This document shows positions 23,206-32,758 of a stretch of DNA of 64,000 bases, in pieces. Numbering within the stretch: position 1 is the first letter of the stretch; every line of letters begins with the position of its first letter. A program made the translations under genes and the position numbers. This DNA comes from Odobenus rosmarus divergens. Its lineage: Eukaryota > Chordata > Mammalia > Carnivora > Odobenidae. The stretch lies in NCBI RefSeq assembly GCF_000321225.1, contig NW_004451524.1, positions 310,001 to 374,000 on the forward strand, in the 5' to 3' direction. Under the pieces are notes generated by a model. The model was not told the origin of the DNA. It searched no databases and worked only from the letters and a program-made list of their open reading frames with translations.

Positions 23206-24229
23206 GAATTTAAAGATATATCTAATAAATACTTGTTAAATCAATATTGGATAAGTGGAAGAAGAAAACACAGTACTTTGTCTCTGGGCTCTCTTCCAGT
23301 CCAGAGGGGAATACAGATAAGAACGAGTCTTTTAACATACACCACACAGAGGAGGAACACGGTGCCCAGATTAGGCAGTGAGAGAAAAGTTGCTAAAATA
23401 AATTGTCTCTAATATACAACCTGAAAGATCAGTATTCAGAAAAGTTCATTACTGGCCTGGTTTACGTTGGGTGACCGAGACACTTCAGGCATTTACTCCT
23501 CCCCGAGGTAATGGGAGATGCGCAACAAGAGGGACAGAGGCGGGGGTCATCACTCCTTCTCCTGGAGCTGGGTTTTAGATGCTTTGCATGTGGGTCGACT
23601 GCCCTCTTAGCATAGGTGATTAAGAGCTTCCTTGGGGAGCTTCTCAGGCATACCTTGGGGAAATTCAACCTTATAGCTCTACCCAGCCACTCGGAAGCTG
23701 CTTCTGGAGCTCCGTTAGATGATGGAGGCTGGGGGGTAATTTCTCTTAGGGTTTGGGTTACCTGCCTTTCTGTGCAGTATCTTGGATCTCTTTCAACTGA
23801 GGCATTCCCGTCAGCACCCAGGGCACTCAGTCATTTGTAACCGAACAAGAAATCCTTGAACCTCACGCCCACCAGTTACCACCCTATCCTTCACTCCCTT
23901 TTATTGGCAATTTCTCCAAAGTTTAGTCTACACCCAATGGTCTCCAGCTCCTCAGTGTTCATATCCCACACCAGTCGGGCTGCCAGATTCAGACACTCAT
24001 TCTGCAAAATCCATGGGCATTCTTTAACCCGTAAGCTACCAGACAGCTCACCAATCTTTGATTCCATTGCTCCCATTCTCCTCCTCCAACATTCCTCCTC
24101 TCTTGGCTTTTGGGTTGCCACCCTAGCCATGGTTCCTCCTTTAACTCTGAAATACTGATGTCTCTCTTTCAAGTTTCCCTTTTCATACAACCTCTTAAAT
24201 ACTTAATTTCTTTCAGGACTCAGTGTAAC
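23206..24229. other. Intergenic, pyrimidine-rich to the right
   Basis: No repeat identified with confidence. The plus-strand run 23,850-24,230 is C/T-rich and could be a further decayed LINE piece. The opposing 100- and 99-codon frames (23,856-24,190) overlap each other and are not supported. Confidence 0.35.
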
Positions 24230-24450
24230 ATCTTCTCTCTTCCCTCTCTATTCCATTCCTAGACGATCGTGAGCATTCCCACGGTTTTAAACACTGTCCA
24301 TCTATCAGCAGCTCCTGGTTTGCATTTCCAGCCTGATGAGCTCCAAGCTCACTGGGCCAAATGCCTATTCAACAATTGGATATGGCCATGCTCAGGCAGC
24401 TCAGACGTGACACGCCCAGGACTGACACCCTGACATTCCTGATCTTCTCA
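24230..24450 (+). mobile_element. L2 LINE ORF2 fragment
   Basis: 'GGTTTTAAACACTGTCCATCTATC', 'TTTCCAGCCTGATGAGCTCC' and 'GCCTATTCAACAATTGGATATGG' follow the L2 stretch spanning the RT active-site region and beyond, at low identity. Confidence 0.5.
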
Positions 24451-24499
24451 TACTGGTCGCAGTAAAAAGAATTTGCATTCACCCAGATAGATTGTTCAA

Positions 24500-24640
24500 A
24501 TTAAAAAAAAGACATTGATTCAGTTTTTGAGCAACTGTGGTGATGGTTTCAGAAATATATCTCATCAAGCTGTATACACTAAACACGTATAGCTTTGTAC
24601 CTCAGTTATACCTCAATAAAGCTGTTTAAAAACAAAAGAA
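24500..24640 (+). mobile_element. L1M-like LINE 3' end
   Basis: 'GGTGATGGTTTCAGAAATATATC' and 'TGTACCTCAGTTATACCTCAATAAAGCTG' followed by an A-rich end match the typical old L1M tail. Confidence 0.6.
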
Positions 24641-24999
24641 AAAAAGAGTAAGGCTTTGCAGTCTCTTACTCTCAGCTCCTACACCCAGCTAATCAGAAAA
24701 ACCTTATAATTGATGCCTAACGCTACATTCTTAATCCGAGCTGTCCTCATTTCTTACACCTGCTCTGCCCAGCTGTACTGTGCCTCATTCCAGTCCATTC
24801 CCACACATCCACAGACCCAAACTTAATATGTAGACCAGGTATCTCAGTCAGCTGCTCAAGCCCCACTATGAATAACCTCTTCCATGGATGCTGGAAGGGC
24901 TCTTTCTCTCATGTATGTATTTCCATGATGCAGTACTCTAGAGCAAGGAGAAAAATTAGTCCGTGTCTTACATAGTAACACGGATAAACCTCAAACACA
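24641..24999. other. Intergenic, possible decayed L2
   Basis: 24,690-24,850 is C/T-rich and resembles the L2 region seen at 20.4 kb, but too weakly to call. Confidence 0.35.
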
Positions 25000-25275
25000 A
25001 TATTGGGTAAAACCAGCCCAAAACAAAAGAGCCCTTACTTTATGGTTTCATTCCTAGCATGCTAACGAAAGAAGTAAAACTGACAAATGGTGGTGGAAGT
25101 CCGCATCGAGGTTACGCCTAGGTTAGTAACCACTGTAAGGAGTTAGACCGGAAATGCTGTATGGCAGCCACGGGTATGCCTTCACATTGTGAAAATTCAC
25201 TCAACTGTATAGTTAGGGTTTGTGCCTTTTTCTTTATGTAAATTATGCCTCAATATAAAACGTACTTTAAAAACC
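25000..25275 (+). mobile_element. L1M-like LINE 3' end
   Basis: A 'TTACTTTATGGTTTCATTCCTAGCATGC' start, a central 'GGTTACGCCTAGGTTAGTAACC' and a terminal 'TTATGTAAATTATGCCTCAATATAAAAC' are consistent with the last ~270 bp of an old L1M element. Confidence 0.6.
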
Positions 25276-25300
25276 ATGTAAAGAGTATTTGGGTCACTCC

Positions 25301-25307
25301 TTTTATT

Positions 25308-25346
<39 letters not shown>

Positions 25347-25350
25347 TTTT
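25301..25350 (+). repeat. (TTTA)n tetranucleotide microsatellite
   Basis: About 12 units, nearly perfect, with no flanking SINE. A simple tetranucleotide repeat. Confidence 0.97.
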
Positions 25351-27649
25351 GAGTTACTAACCATCCTGGGTATGTTAAGACTAAGAAATAGAAATGGTAG
25401 AATTTTCTGCTGGGTAATTATTGTGTATTTAGAAAAATGCCTAATTATACATTCAACTGACACACTAGAGTGATTTCGGAAAGCATTGGCTAACAAAAAG
25501 CGGGTTTTCGGAATGAATAATAGCCTGTTGTTAAAAAAGTAAACATCCAGGCCTATGATTAAATAATGTTAATACAACTAACTATGGTAAAGGAAAGAAA
25601 TTAAAAAACATAAACAAAGTCTAGAAACACATTACAAGTTCTATTCCAGTTGCTGGGTTGACAGGAACGGAAACACTATACTGTTTGAATGGTAAAAATA
25701 ACACAGAGGAGCGATAGGAATCCATGCTTTGCAAATCATATTTAAAACATGAATGCTCCCCTTGTATTTATGAGATTACTTTGCAAGTGCTCGGGGCTGG
25801 TATTTATTCTCTCAGGTGCCTAGACATGAACGAGCTTGAACACTGATTTCAGTGTTAGAACTTTCGAGTTACTCATACACATATGTCTTTTTTATGTTTG
25901 TTTTTGAGAAGTACAATAGCATGCATTCATGGGCGGAAACTATCAAAGCCAGTAAATAGGACATAGTCTGTAATAACACACAATAATAAATTGATTTTGA
26001 ATTTACAAGACAAAATGGTCATAAACTTTCAGAACACATAATGCCTGAAGCTTCTCAATCACAAATATAAGGTAAAATATAAAATAACAATTTAGCAAGT
26101 AATAGAAACTATAGCACTGATTGTGGTCTTTCCATGTGAGAGTCCTATTTACCTAGACAATATGAAAACACGGAAAACTAATCATTTGGATAGAGGATAA
26201 AAATTGAGTAAGCAATTAATTATAAAATTATTAAGTTCATTTAAAATTTATAAATCATTCACTACCCTTGAAAGCTCAGTTTTCCTAAATCATTAAAAGT
26301 TCCATATGTTAAGGTTAGAGATAACATTACAGCTACTTACTATAGATGTTTCCTACTTTGTCATCTTTATTACTGGAATAAAAGATGTTAAATTTCTCTA
26401 TTAATGTAGCTTCCCTCTTGTCCTTTTCTTTATTATTTTTCATAAACTTTTATGTTTTTAGCAGAAGATCAGAATTTTTACTGATTTTCTCTACAGACTT
26501 TTCTACAGGCATTAGAACATATTCCTAAGATCTATATACGTGGTTTTTAATAGGTATGATTTTGCAATATCTTAAGGTTCCCCATGGGGGTGGGAATCTC
26601 TAAAACAAACAGGAGTTTCATTATCAGCGTAAAAACAACTTCATTTTTCTATTCTCAAATGATTAACTCCATTTTACAGCATCTGACACACATCAGCCTG
26701 ATTGATCTCTTCCGTGTGGGGATGGGGGTGCGGGCAGGGAGTGGGGCAGATGGATGTTGCAGTCAGTCATGAGCGCCGAGCATGACCCCTTCAAATTCCA
26801 TTTCACGACTCACTTCGTGTTCAGAGCTGAATTTGCATGAAAATCAAATTCATAAATTCGGCCACGGCTTTGATCAGGAATTTTGCAGTTGTTATTGTTC
26901 TTTTTGAATTGTTGTAAGAGTCATGGCAGATGGTAATGTTTCTTGAAATGTCTGTCGATGCCCATTTCCTTTCCTCTCCCACCACAGCATGGTGCTAGGG
27001 ATCTTTAGCGCCTCCCTAGGATCGGCCCTTTGGGAACTTGAATGGCCCTGAGATGTAAGACCCTCATTTCCTCTATGAAGAAAGTAAAGCAACAACCTGA
27101 AACAGGACTCTCTAATTCCCTGCCCAGGGACCTTTCCAAGTACGCCAGGATGGTGTCCCAGAAAGTGGGCACCAAAGTCTCCCCAACACGGTGAGTAATT
27201 GCAAACTCTGCTCTAGAAACAATAAAGGGAAAATCAAGCAATTGACCTCCACACTCACGTTAATGCTATATCATGCTTTTATATAGGATAGCTACATTTA
27301 TATCCACTAGGCAGGAAGCTAGAAACATATTGATTGAGAAGTGGCGTTTGGAAGGCTTGAGCACCAGGAGGATGGACCTTAGACATCCTGATGAGAGCCC
27401 CAATGGAGGACCGCCCGGGGACCACCCCATTCCACTCATCGAGCAGTCAGTTTGCGGTTATGACATCCCAGCAGAGGAAGAGTTAAGTCTGTTGTGCTTG
27501 TTACACTTGGCAGAAAGCAGTCACTTGTCCTTATCTGACCCATGTCTCTAGAACAGAAATAATGTAGTGGTTTCCTACCCCCCTGCAGGTATTTCAAATG
27601 CATCACGGGAAAGGACACCGGTGGTTGACTAATTATTATACAATCCAGG
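25351..27649. other. Intergenic, no recognised element
   Basis: AT-rich from 25.4 to 26.5 kb and more balanced beyond. A 40-bp block at 27,322-27,353 recurs at 28,012-28,051. The frames at 26,892-27,241 (minus) and 27,273-27,551 (plus) overlap one another's region and lack domains. Confidence 0.4.
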
Positions 27650-27850
27650 CCTGTCACTCAAATGTTGCGACCCTAGGACCCACCCACAAGAAAAATTGAC
27701 ATAAGCCCACCTTCTGGAGTTTCCAGGGCCATGGGGCCGCCCCCCCTTGACTGGCTCCTCCCTTGGAGGAGTACTTCAAGAAAACTTTGCTCTGCTTTAC
27801 TTTCCTTTAGCTGTCCTGTAATTCTTTACTGCAGTGCCAAAAAGATTCAA
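27650..27850 (+). repeat. Candidate ERV-type LTR fragment
   Basis: 'GTTGCGACCCTAGGACCCACCCACAAG', a GC-rich centre and a 'CTTTACTTTCCTTTAGCTGTCCTGTAATTCTTTACT' end look like a retroviral LTR around its poly-A region. No AATAAA and no clear TG/CA ends were found, so this is tentative. Confidence 0.3.
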
Positions 27851-28011
27851 GGCTTCTTTTCCATCTAACTCTTGGTAACATATCTATATACTATAAGAAA
27901 ATTACAAATGGAAATAAATCAATTTACATACACAATTACTTTATATTTCTTCTATCTATGACAGGTATTTATAGATTTACCCATGCCCTGTAGATGGTAT
28001 TTATAACAATT

Positions 28012-28215
28012 AGCTAAAGAACATATTGATTGTGAGGTGGGGTTCGGAAGGCAAGGAACATTTGAATCCCAGATCCACCACCTAATAGCTAGAGGACCTT
28101 GGACATGTTGTTTAACATTTTGTAGACTTTAAAAAAAAATACACATGGGATTGTTGTGGGGATTAAGTGAATAAATGTTTATAAATGCTTACCACAATGC
28201 CTGATGCATGCCAAT
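28012..28215 (+). mobile_element. MIR SINE, plus strand
   Basis: 'TTTGAATCCCAGATCCACCACCTAATAGCTAGAGGACCTTGGAC' and 'GGGATTGTTGTGGGGATTAAGTGAATAAATG' follow the MIR core and 3' half in order. Confidence 0.8.
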
Positions 28216-29538
28216 GAAGATGTTTTCTCGGGTTTCAAAGAAATTGTCTATGCAGGCCCACAAGTGCTATGTCCCTATGCCATGTGCAAGTGGGCCAATT
28301 GCTTCTTGCGCATGATCATCAAACTCACATTTATCCCGGAAAGTCGGTACAACTGATAATGTTGGTTACAGGGGAAGGCACACGTCTTAGAAGAGGCTAA
28401 AAGACTGGTTCTGCACACCGTTACGGTGGCTGCTCTTATATACCACCACCCTTATGGGAAGGTCATTTCCATTTAAGCCACAAAAAGCCCTAATTCAAGG
28501 ACTGTACATGTGTTTGTTTCAGTGGCCCAGGCTCTGAAATTAACCTCATTCTTAAAATGCCCATTTTCCTGAAGCTTTGGAAGGCATTTTAACAAGGCAT
28601 TAAATTTCTACTCTCCTACTATACAGATTTGGGCAAAAAGTATCGTCGTGAAATTGTACAAAAACTCTGACTTTCAGGTCTGCTTTCTGCGGAAGACAGA
28701 GCCTTTAGATCGATTTGAAAACAATGATCACTACCATAAGAAAGAGAAACGGATGCCGTTTGGAACTCGAACCACGCACCGCGTTGTGATCTGATATCTC
28801 AATAACCATTCATAAGTTTCTAGGCTAGGACCCAAGATTTCTGCTCAGTAACATAATTTAAAAAGCACCTCATTTGCATGCAATATACAGGCAACATGCC
28901 AAGAAAAGAAACCAAAATTATCTTGATTTGTTTGCCAGCTGGTCCTTTGGAGTAAATGGCCAACAACCAAAGAACCCTCATTCCTGTCCTATGGAAAAAT
29001 AAAATGAATCTCTGCTTAAGCACATACACTTCTGACTGTTGAAAAATTATACTGAGGAAAAAAAACTAATTGCTACAGTGAAACACAATGCCCTCTCAGC
29101 CACCATCCACCTGGAAACTGTGAGAGACAAATATAAAACTGTTGGCAGAAAAAAAAACAGTTGGCAGTAGGGATTTTGGATTAATATGACTATTGATACA
29201 CGGCTGTTAATCACCTTTTTGTGTTGGAATTGTTTCAGTAGAGTTAGGATCCCATTCTCAGTGTAAATTAAGTGCTTTTATTTGCTAACACTATTCTTTA
29301 AATGGGGATATCTTTTTTATAAGGTAGTGTTATGTGTATGCATATAACACACACTCATATACACGTATATGTGCGCGCACGCACACGCACACACACACAA
29401 AGGTTCTAGGCATCTACTATACATATTATAAAAGAACTTCAAAGCCCACAATGAATAGTCTCCATGTTGCATTTATAATGAATAATTGCTGGTCATTTCC
29501 ATTAATTATTTATTAGTATTGAGGATTTTCAGAAAAAT
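28216..29538. other. Intergenic, no recognised element
   Basis: No family recognised. It holds an impure (CA)n with alternating GCGCGCACGC near 29,370-29,398. Confidence 0.45.
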
Positions 29539-29736
29539 AGGAGACTTGCTTTTTTTTTTAATGTTTTATTTATTTATTCATGAGAGTCAGAGAGAGAGAG
29601 AGAGAGAGGGGCAGAGGCTCCGCCTAGCAGGGAGCCCGATGCGGGACTTGATCCCAGGACCCTGGGATCATGACCTGAGCCGAAGGCAGACGCTCAACCA
29701 TCTGAGCCACCCAGGTGCCCCAGGAGACTTGCTTTT
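29539..29736 (-). mobile_element. Can-SINE, minus strand, 15-bp perfect TSD
   Basis: The body 29,554-29,721 begins TTTAATGTTTTATTTATTTATTCATGAGAG (a TCATGAATAAATAAATAAA-type tail) and carries (GA)n. Identical 15-bp duplications lie at 29,539-29,553 and 29,722-29,736. It is the first SINEC after an 11.7-kb gap. Confidence 0.95.
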
Positions 29737-29789
29737 GAAAATGGGATTTGATATTGGACTGAGGCAGGTGAAGTCACAGTCCTATCTAC

Positions 29790-29836
29790 ATGCAAAAAAA
29801 CAAAACCAAACAAAAAACCAAACAAACAAAAAAACC
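29790..29836 (+). repeat. A-rich (CAAAA)n low-complexity tract
   Basis: Irregular AAAC/CAAAA units, about 45 bp. No SINE or L1 body is attached. Confidence 0.8.
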
Positions 29837-30141
29837 TGGGAACTGTTTAGCAATTTTCTGGCCACCAGTGTGTACCCACACATTTCAGGTATTTAACAGA
29901 TTTTTTCTGAAAGGTAAGCCAATTTGAAATTTCTTGTCCCTCCATTTAACCTGAAGTCTGGAAAGGAGCAAACAGAGCCCCACTTTTCCAGATTTGCAAA
30001 CATGGCAAATTCCACACCAGCAGATATTTTAAGAAGGGTAAATCTTGTGAGATAGCTTGACTAATTTTCAAATGTTCTAGAAACTACACTAGCATATGGA
30101 ATGGCAACAGCCCTTTAACACACAAACTGGGTCTTAACATA
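29837..30141. other. Intergenic, no recognised element
   Basis: Single-copy-looking; nothing recognised. Confidence 0.45.
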
Positions 30142-30402
30142 CTGGACTGACTTCTTTATTTTTTTTTACATTTTGTTTTATTTTATTATGTTATGTTAAT
30201 CATCATACATTACATCATTAGTTTTTGATGTAGTGTTCCATGATTCATTATTTGGGTATAACACCCAGTGCTCCATGCAGAACGTGCCCTCCTTAATACC
30301 CATCACCAGGCTAACTGGTCCCCCCACCCCCCCTCCCCTCTAGAACCCTCAGTTTGTTTCTCAGAGTCCATAGTCTCTCATGGTTCTGGACTGACTTCTT
30401 TA
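30142..30402 (-). mobile_element. 5'-truncated L1 3' UTR, minus strand, 17-bp perfect TSD
   Basis: The body 30,159-30,385 carries the T-rich start, 'GATGTAGTGTTCCATGATTCATTATTTGGG', 'ACACCCAGTGCTCCATGC' and a C-rich block near 30,319-30,342. Identical duplications at 30,142-30,158 and 30,386-30,402 indicate one insertion event. Confidence 0.95.
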
Positions 30403-30839
30403 GAATGTCCACTTAGCTCTTAAGAATTTAGTTGAGCTGTAAGTGTATCCAGCTCCAAAAATTCCACTGCCTGATAACCTTGTTGGTCAACTGGGCAAAA
30501 AAATCAAGAAGAGTAATTTGAGAAAATCTTTCATGTATAGGGAAAAAAATGATCAGAACTGTGAAATTTCTAGTGAAAGAATACAAACCCTTGTGTGAAT
30601 ATAGACATAATTTCATATTCAGGCTTCTTCTCAACTTAGTACTTCATCATCTTTGTATTGTACAGACCTGGTTGAAATCAGGTATCAGTGAGTTGTTCAT
30701 TAAACTTCTATTTTGTTCACGTAAAACTGCGTTGTTTGGAAAAACATAAGTGGGTTCATTATTAGCACTGATTTTAACGAAGTCTGACAAGTTATGCTGA
30801 CCTATGGAAATAAAATCCTACAACTTCTATTTCATACAG
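30403..30839. other. Intergenic, no recognised element
   Basis: AT-rich spacer between the L1 insertion and the left arm of the inverted repeat. Confidence 0.45.
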
Positions 30840-30937
30840 AAGGAATGGAAACTCTAATTTGAAGGAATGCTCCATTTGCATCTACATGCAGCTTTATGAT
30901 TTATGACAGGGAGACTTTTCATCTCAAACAGAAAGTT
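30840..30937 (+). repeat. Left arm of a long inverted repeat
   Basis: The 98-nt arm is the reverse complement of 31,687-31,783. The first 80 positions match at 75, including a 36-nt perfect stretch at 30,854-30,889. The inner end is less similar and has a one-base length difference. An octamer-type ATTTGCAT lies at 30,874-30,881. I do not recognise the sequence as a known repeat family. Confidence 0.9.
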
Positions 30938-31686
30938 GACTCTCTAGAAGTTATTATATAGTGGAAATGAAATTTCCTAACCTATTTAGATGGGCCAGGT
31001 GTGCGTTATCTTTCACACTGATATCTCATGGCCTTCATTCCAGTAACTACCGCTGTGTTGTCTGTCTACTGCAAGAGAAGGTAGATAAACATGCTAGTCC
31101 ATGAGAATGACAAAATATCTATTTATTCAGATAAAAATCTGCTGGAAGAGTAATTTAAAAATACATATAATGACTGCAGTCTTGAATTATTTTTGTATTT
31201 TGTTGTAATCTATAGAAGTAACACTTTACTGACCCTGTTCCTTTTTATTAGTGATATTTCCATACACAGTCATTGGGGAAAAAGAAAGAGAGAATTCTGA
31301 ACATTATTTAGCGAGGGTCCAATGCCAGGAAGGTTCATCAAGTGTCTCAATGACAACCTCCCACACTGAGGAGCTGAAATTACTAAGTGGTCTTCTAGCA
31401 CCTAAGGTTATTCTCATGATAGCAAACTACTTCACACACCAACAGACCACAATTTTGTGGGTTTTTAATGTGGTTTTTTTTTTCTGCATGGTCATTTTTT
31501 TAGAGACTTCACTTATTTGTTATAATGTGATTACAATAAAAGACAACTAGTGTGTCAAATGAGAAAACTCTGGAAACATTATCTTAAATTACTTTCTAAT
31601 ATAAGTTGAAATAAGTTGATTAATTTTTTATTTTGATTTCCAAGCTCCTGTTGAGATTGGAAAATGAAAAATCACTCACACTGTAG
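30938..31686. other. 749-bp spacer of the inverted repeat
   Basis: AT-rich. A 99-codon plus frame at 31,251-31,550 ends in a hydrophobic stretch but shows no known family. No transposase signature is visible on either strand. Confidence 0.5.
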
Positions 31687-31783
31687 AACTTTCTATCTTA
31701 GTGAAAAGTCTCCCTGTCATAAATCATACAGCAGCATGTAGATGCAAATGGAGCATTCCTTCAAATTAGGATTTCAATTCCTT
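31687..31783 (-). repeat. Right arm of a long inverted repeat
   Basis: 97 nt, inverted relative to 30,840-30,937. The octamer appears in complementary form, ATGCAAAT, at 31,742-31,749. Flanking sequence outside the arms differs, and I find no target-site duplication around the pair. Confidence 0.9.
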
Positions 31784-32021
31784 TCACATTATAGCACCTG
31801 CCCATGCATGACCTTCACAGAGGTTTTTGGTTTGTTTTTTTTTTCCCCCCCGAGTTTCCGAATGTGACAGACAGTGTAACATCAAGGAGATGCAGTGTAT
31901 TTCTATAGGAATGTGTCAGTCAGCTGAGTGCATAGGATCAGCAAGTTTCAAGGTTAGAAGGGAAGGGAAAACTCACTTAGTTCAACCATATGTTCCGATG
32001 CTTGAAGCATCTCCATGGGGA

Positions 32022-32186
32022 GGCTGACTCCAGAGCTGGGCTGCGTGGGCTTTCATCCTGGCTTCTCCCTACACTAGCTTTTGGCATGAGGCCGGTTACC
32101 TACCCAACAGGGCCTCCTTTTCCTGCTATGTAAGGTGGCAATGATAGTAACAGAACTGCTCGACGGCATCCTCAGAAGGACTAGAT
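32022..32186 (+). mobile_element. MIR SINE, plus strand
   Basis: 'GACTCCAGAGCTGGGCTGCGTGGGC', 'ACCTACCCAACAGGGCCTCCTTTTCC' and 'GGTGGCAATGATAGTAACAG' follow the MIR core. The 90 bp before it (31,925-32,015) may be another old repeat but is not assignable. Confidence 0.7.
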
Positions 32187-32416
32187 GAGTTCTGTCCCAA
32201 AAAACATTGAGGATAGTGTTGGTACCCACCCACCCTTCCTCATTTCCCACAGTGAGAACCTAGTCTTAGCTGGGGAACTTCCAGGGAGGCTGCTAGATGG
32301 GGCCTGCACAGAATGTTGAGGAGATCTTTCTTCTGTTGAGTCCAAATGCGTCTCCTTGGAACTTCTCATTCTCCTAATCCCGTCCCTTAGAATCATGCAG
32401 CAAAAGCTTAATCCCA

Positions 32417-32545
32417 GGGGTGCCTGGGTGGCTCAGCCGGTTAAGCTTCAGACTCTTGATCTCGGGTCAGGTCTCTGGGTCAGGAGTTCAAGCACCTCAT
32501 GGGGCTCCACACTGGGCGTGGAGCCCACTTTAAAATACACACAGA
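32417..32545 (+). mobile_element. Older-type Can-SINE, tail invaded by a second SINE
   Basis: It carries the head (GTGCCTGGGTGGCTCAGCCGG) and the older 'CTTCAGACTCTTGATCTCGGGTCAGG' and 'CCACACTGGGCGTGGAGCCC' wording, without a CT-rich tract. Its tail TTTAAAATACACACAG runs straight into the next SINE and reappears as (CA)n after it. Confidence 0.9.
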
Positions 32546-32738
32546 GGGGCGCCTGGGTGGCTCAGTCGTTAAGCGTCTGCCTTCGGCTCAGGTCATGATC
32601 CCGGGGTCCTGGGATCGAGCCCCGCATCCGGCTCCCTGCTCCGCGGGGAGCCTGCTTCTCCCTCTCCCACTCCCCCTGCTTGTGTTCCTGCTGTCGCTAT
32701 CTCTCTGTCAAATAAATAAATAAAATAAAAAAATAAAA
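32546..32738 (+). mobile_element. Young-looking Can-SINE inserted in the tail of another
   Basis: Full-length and CpG-rich ('GCCCCGCATCCGGCTCC', 'CCGCGGGGAGCC'), with a CT-rich middle and an AAATAAATAAATAAAATAAA tail. Several CpGs remain undecayed, which suggests recent arrival. Confidence 0.94.
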
Positions 32739-32758
32739 CACACACACACACACACACA
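32739..32758 (+). repeat. (CA)10 microsatellite
   Basis: Perfect CA run, the probable remainder of the tail of the first SINE of the tandem pair. Confidence 0.95.

Noticed and set aside
23856..24190. Opposed 100- and 99-codon frames
   Set aside because: They overlap almost exactly on opposite strands in pyrimidine-rich, possibly LINE-derived DNA, so at most one could be real and neither has support.
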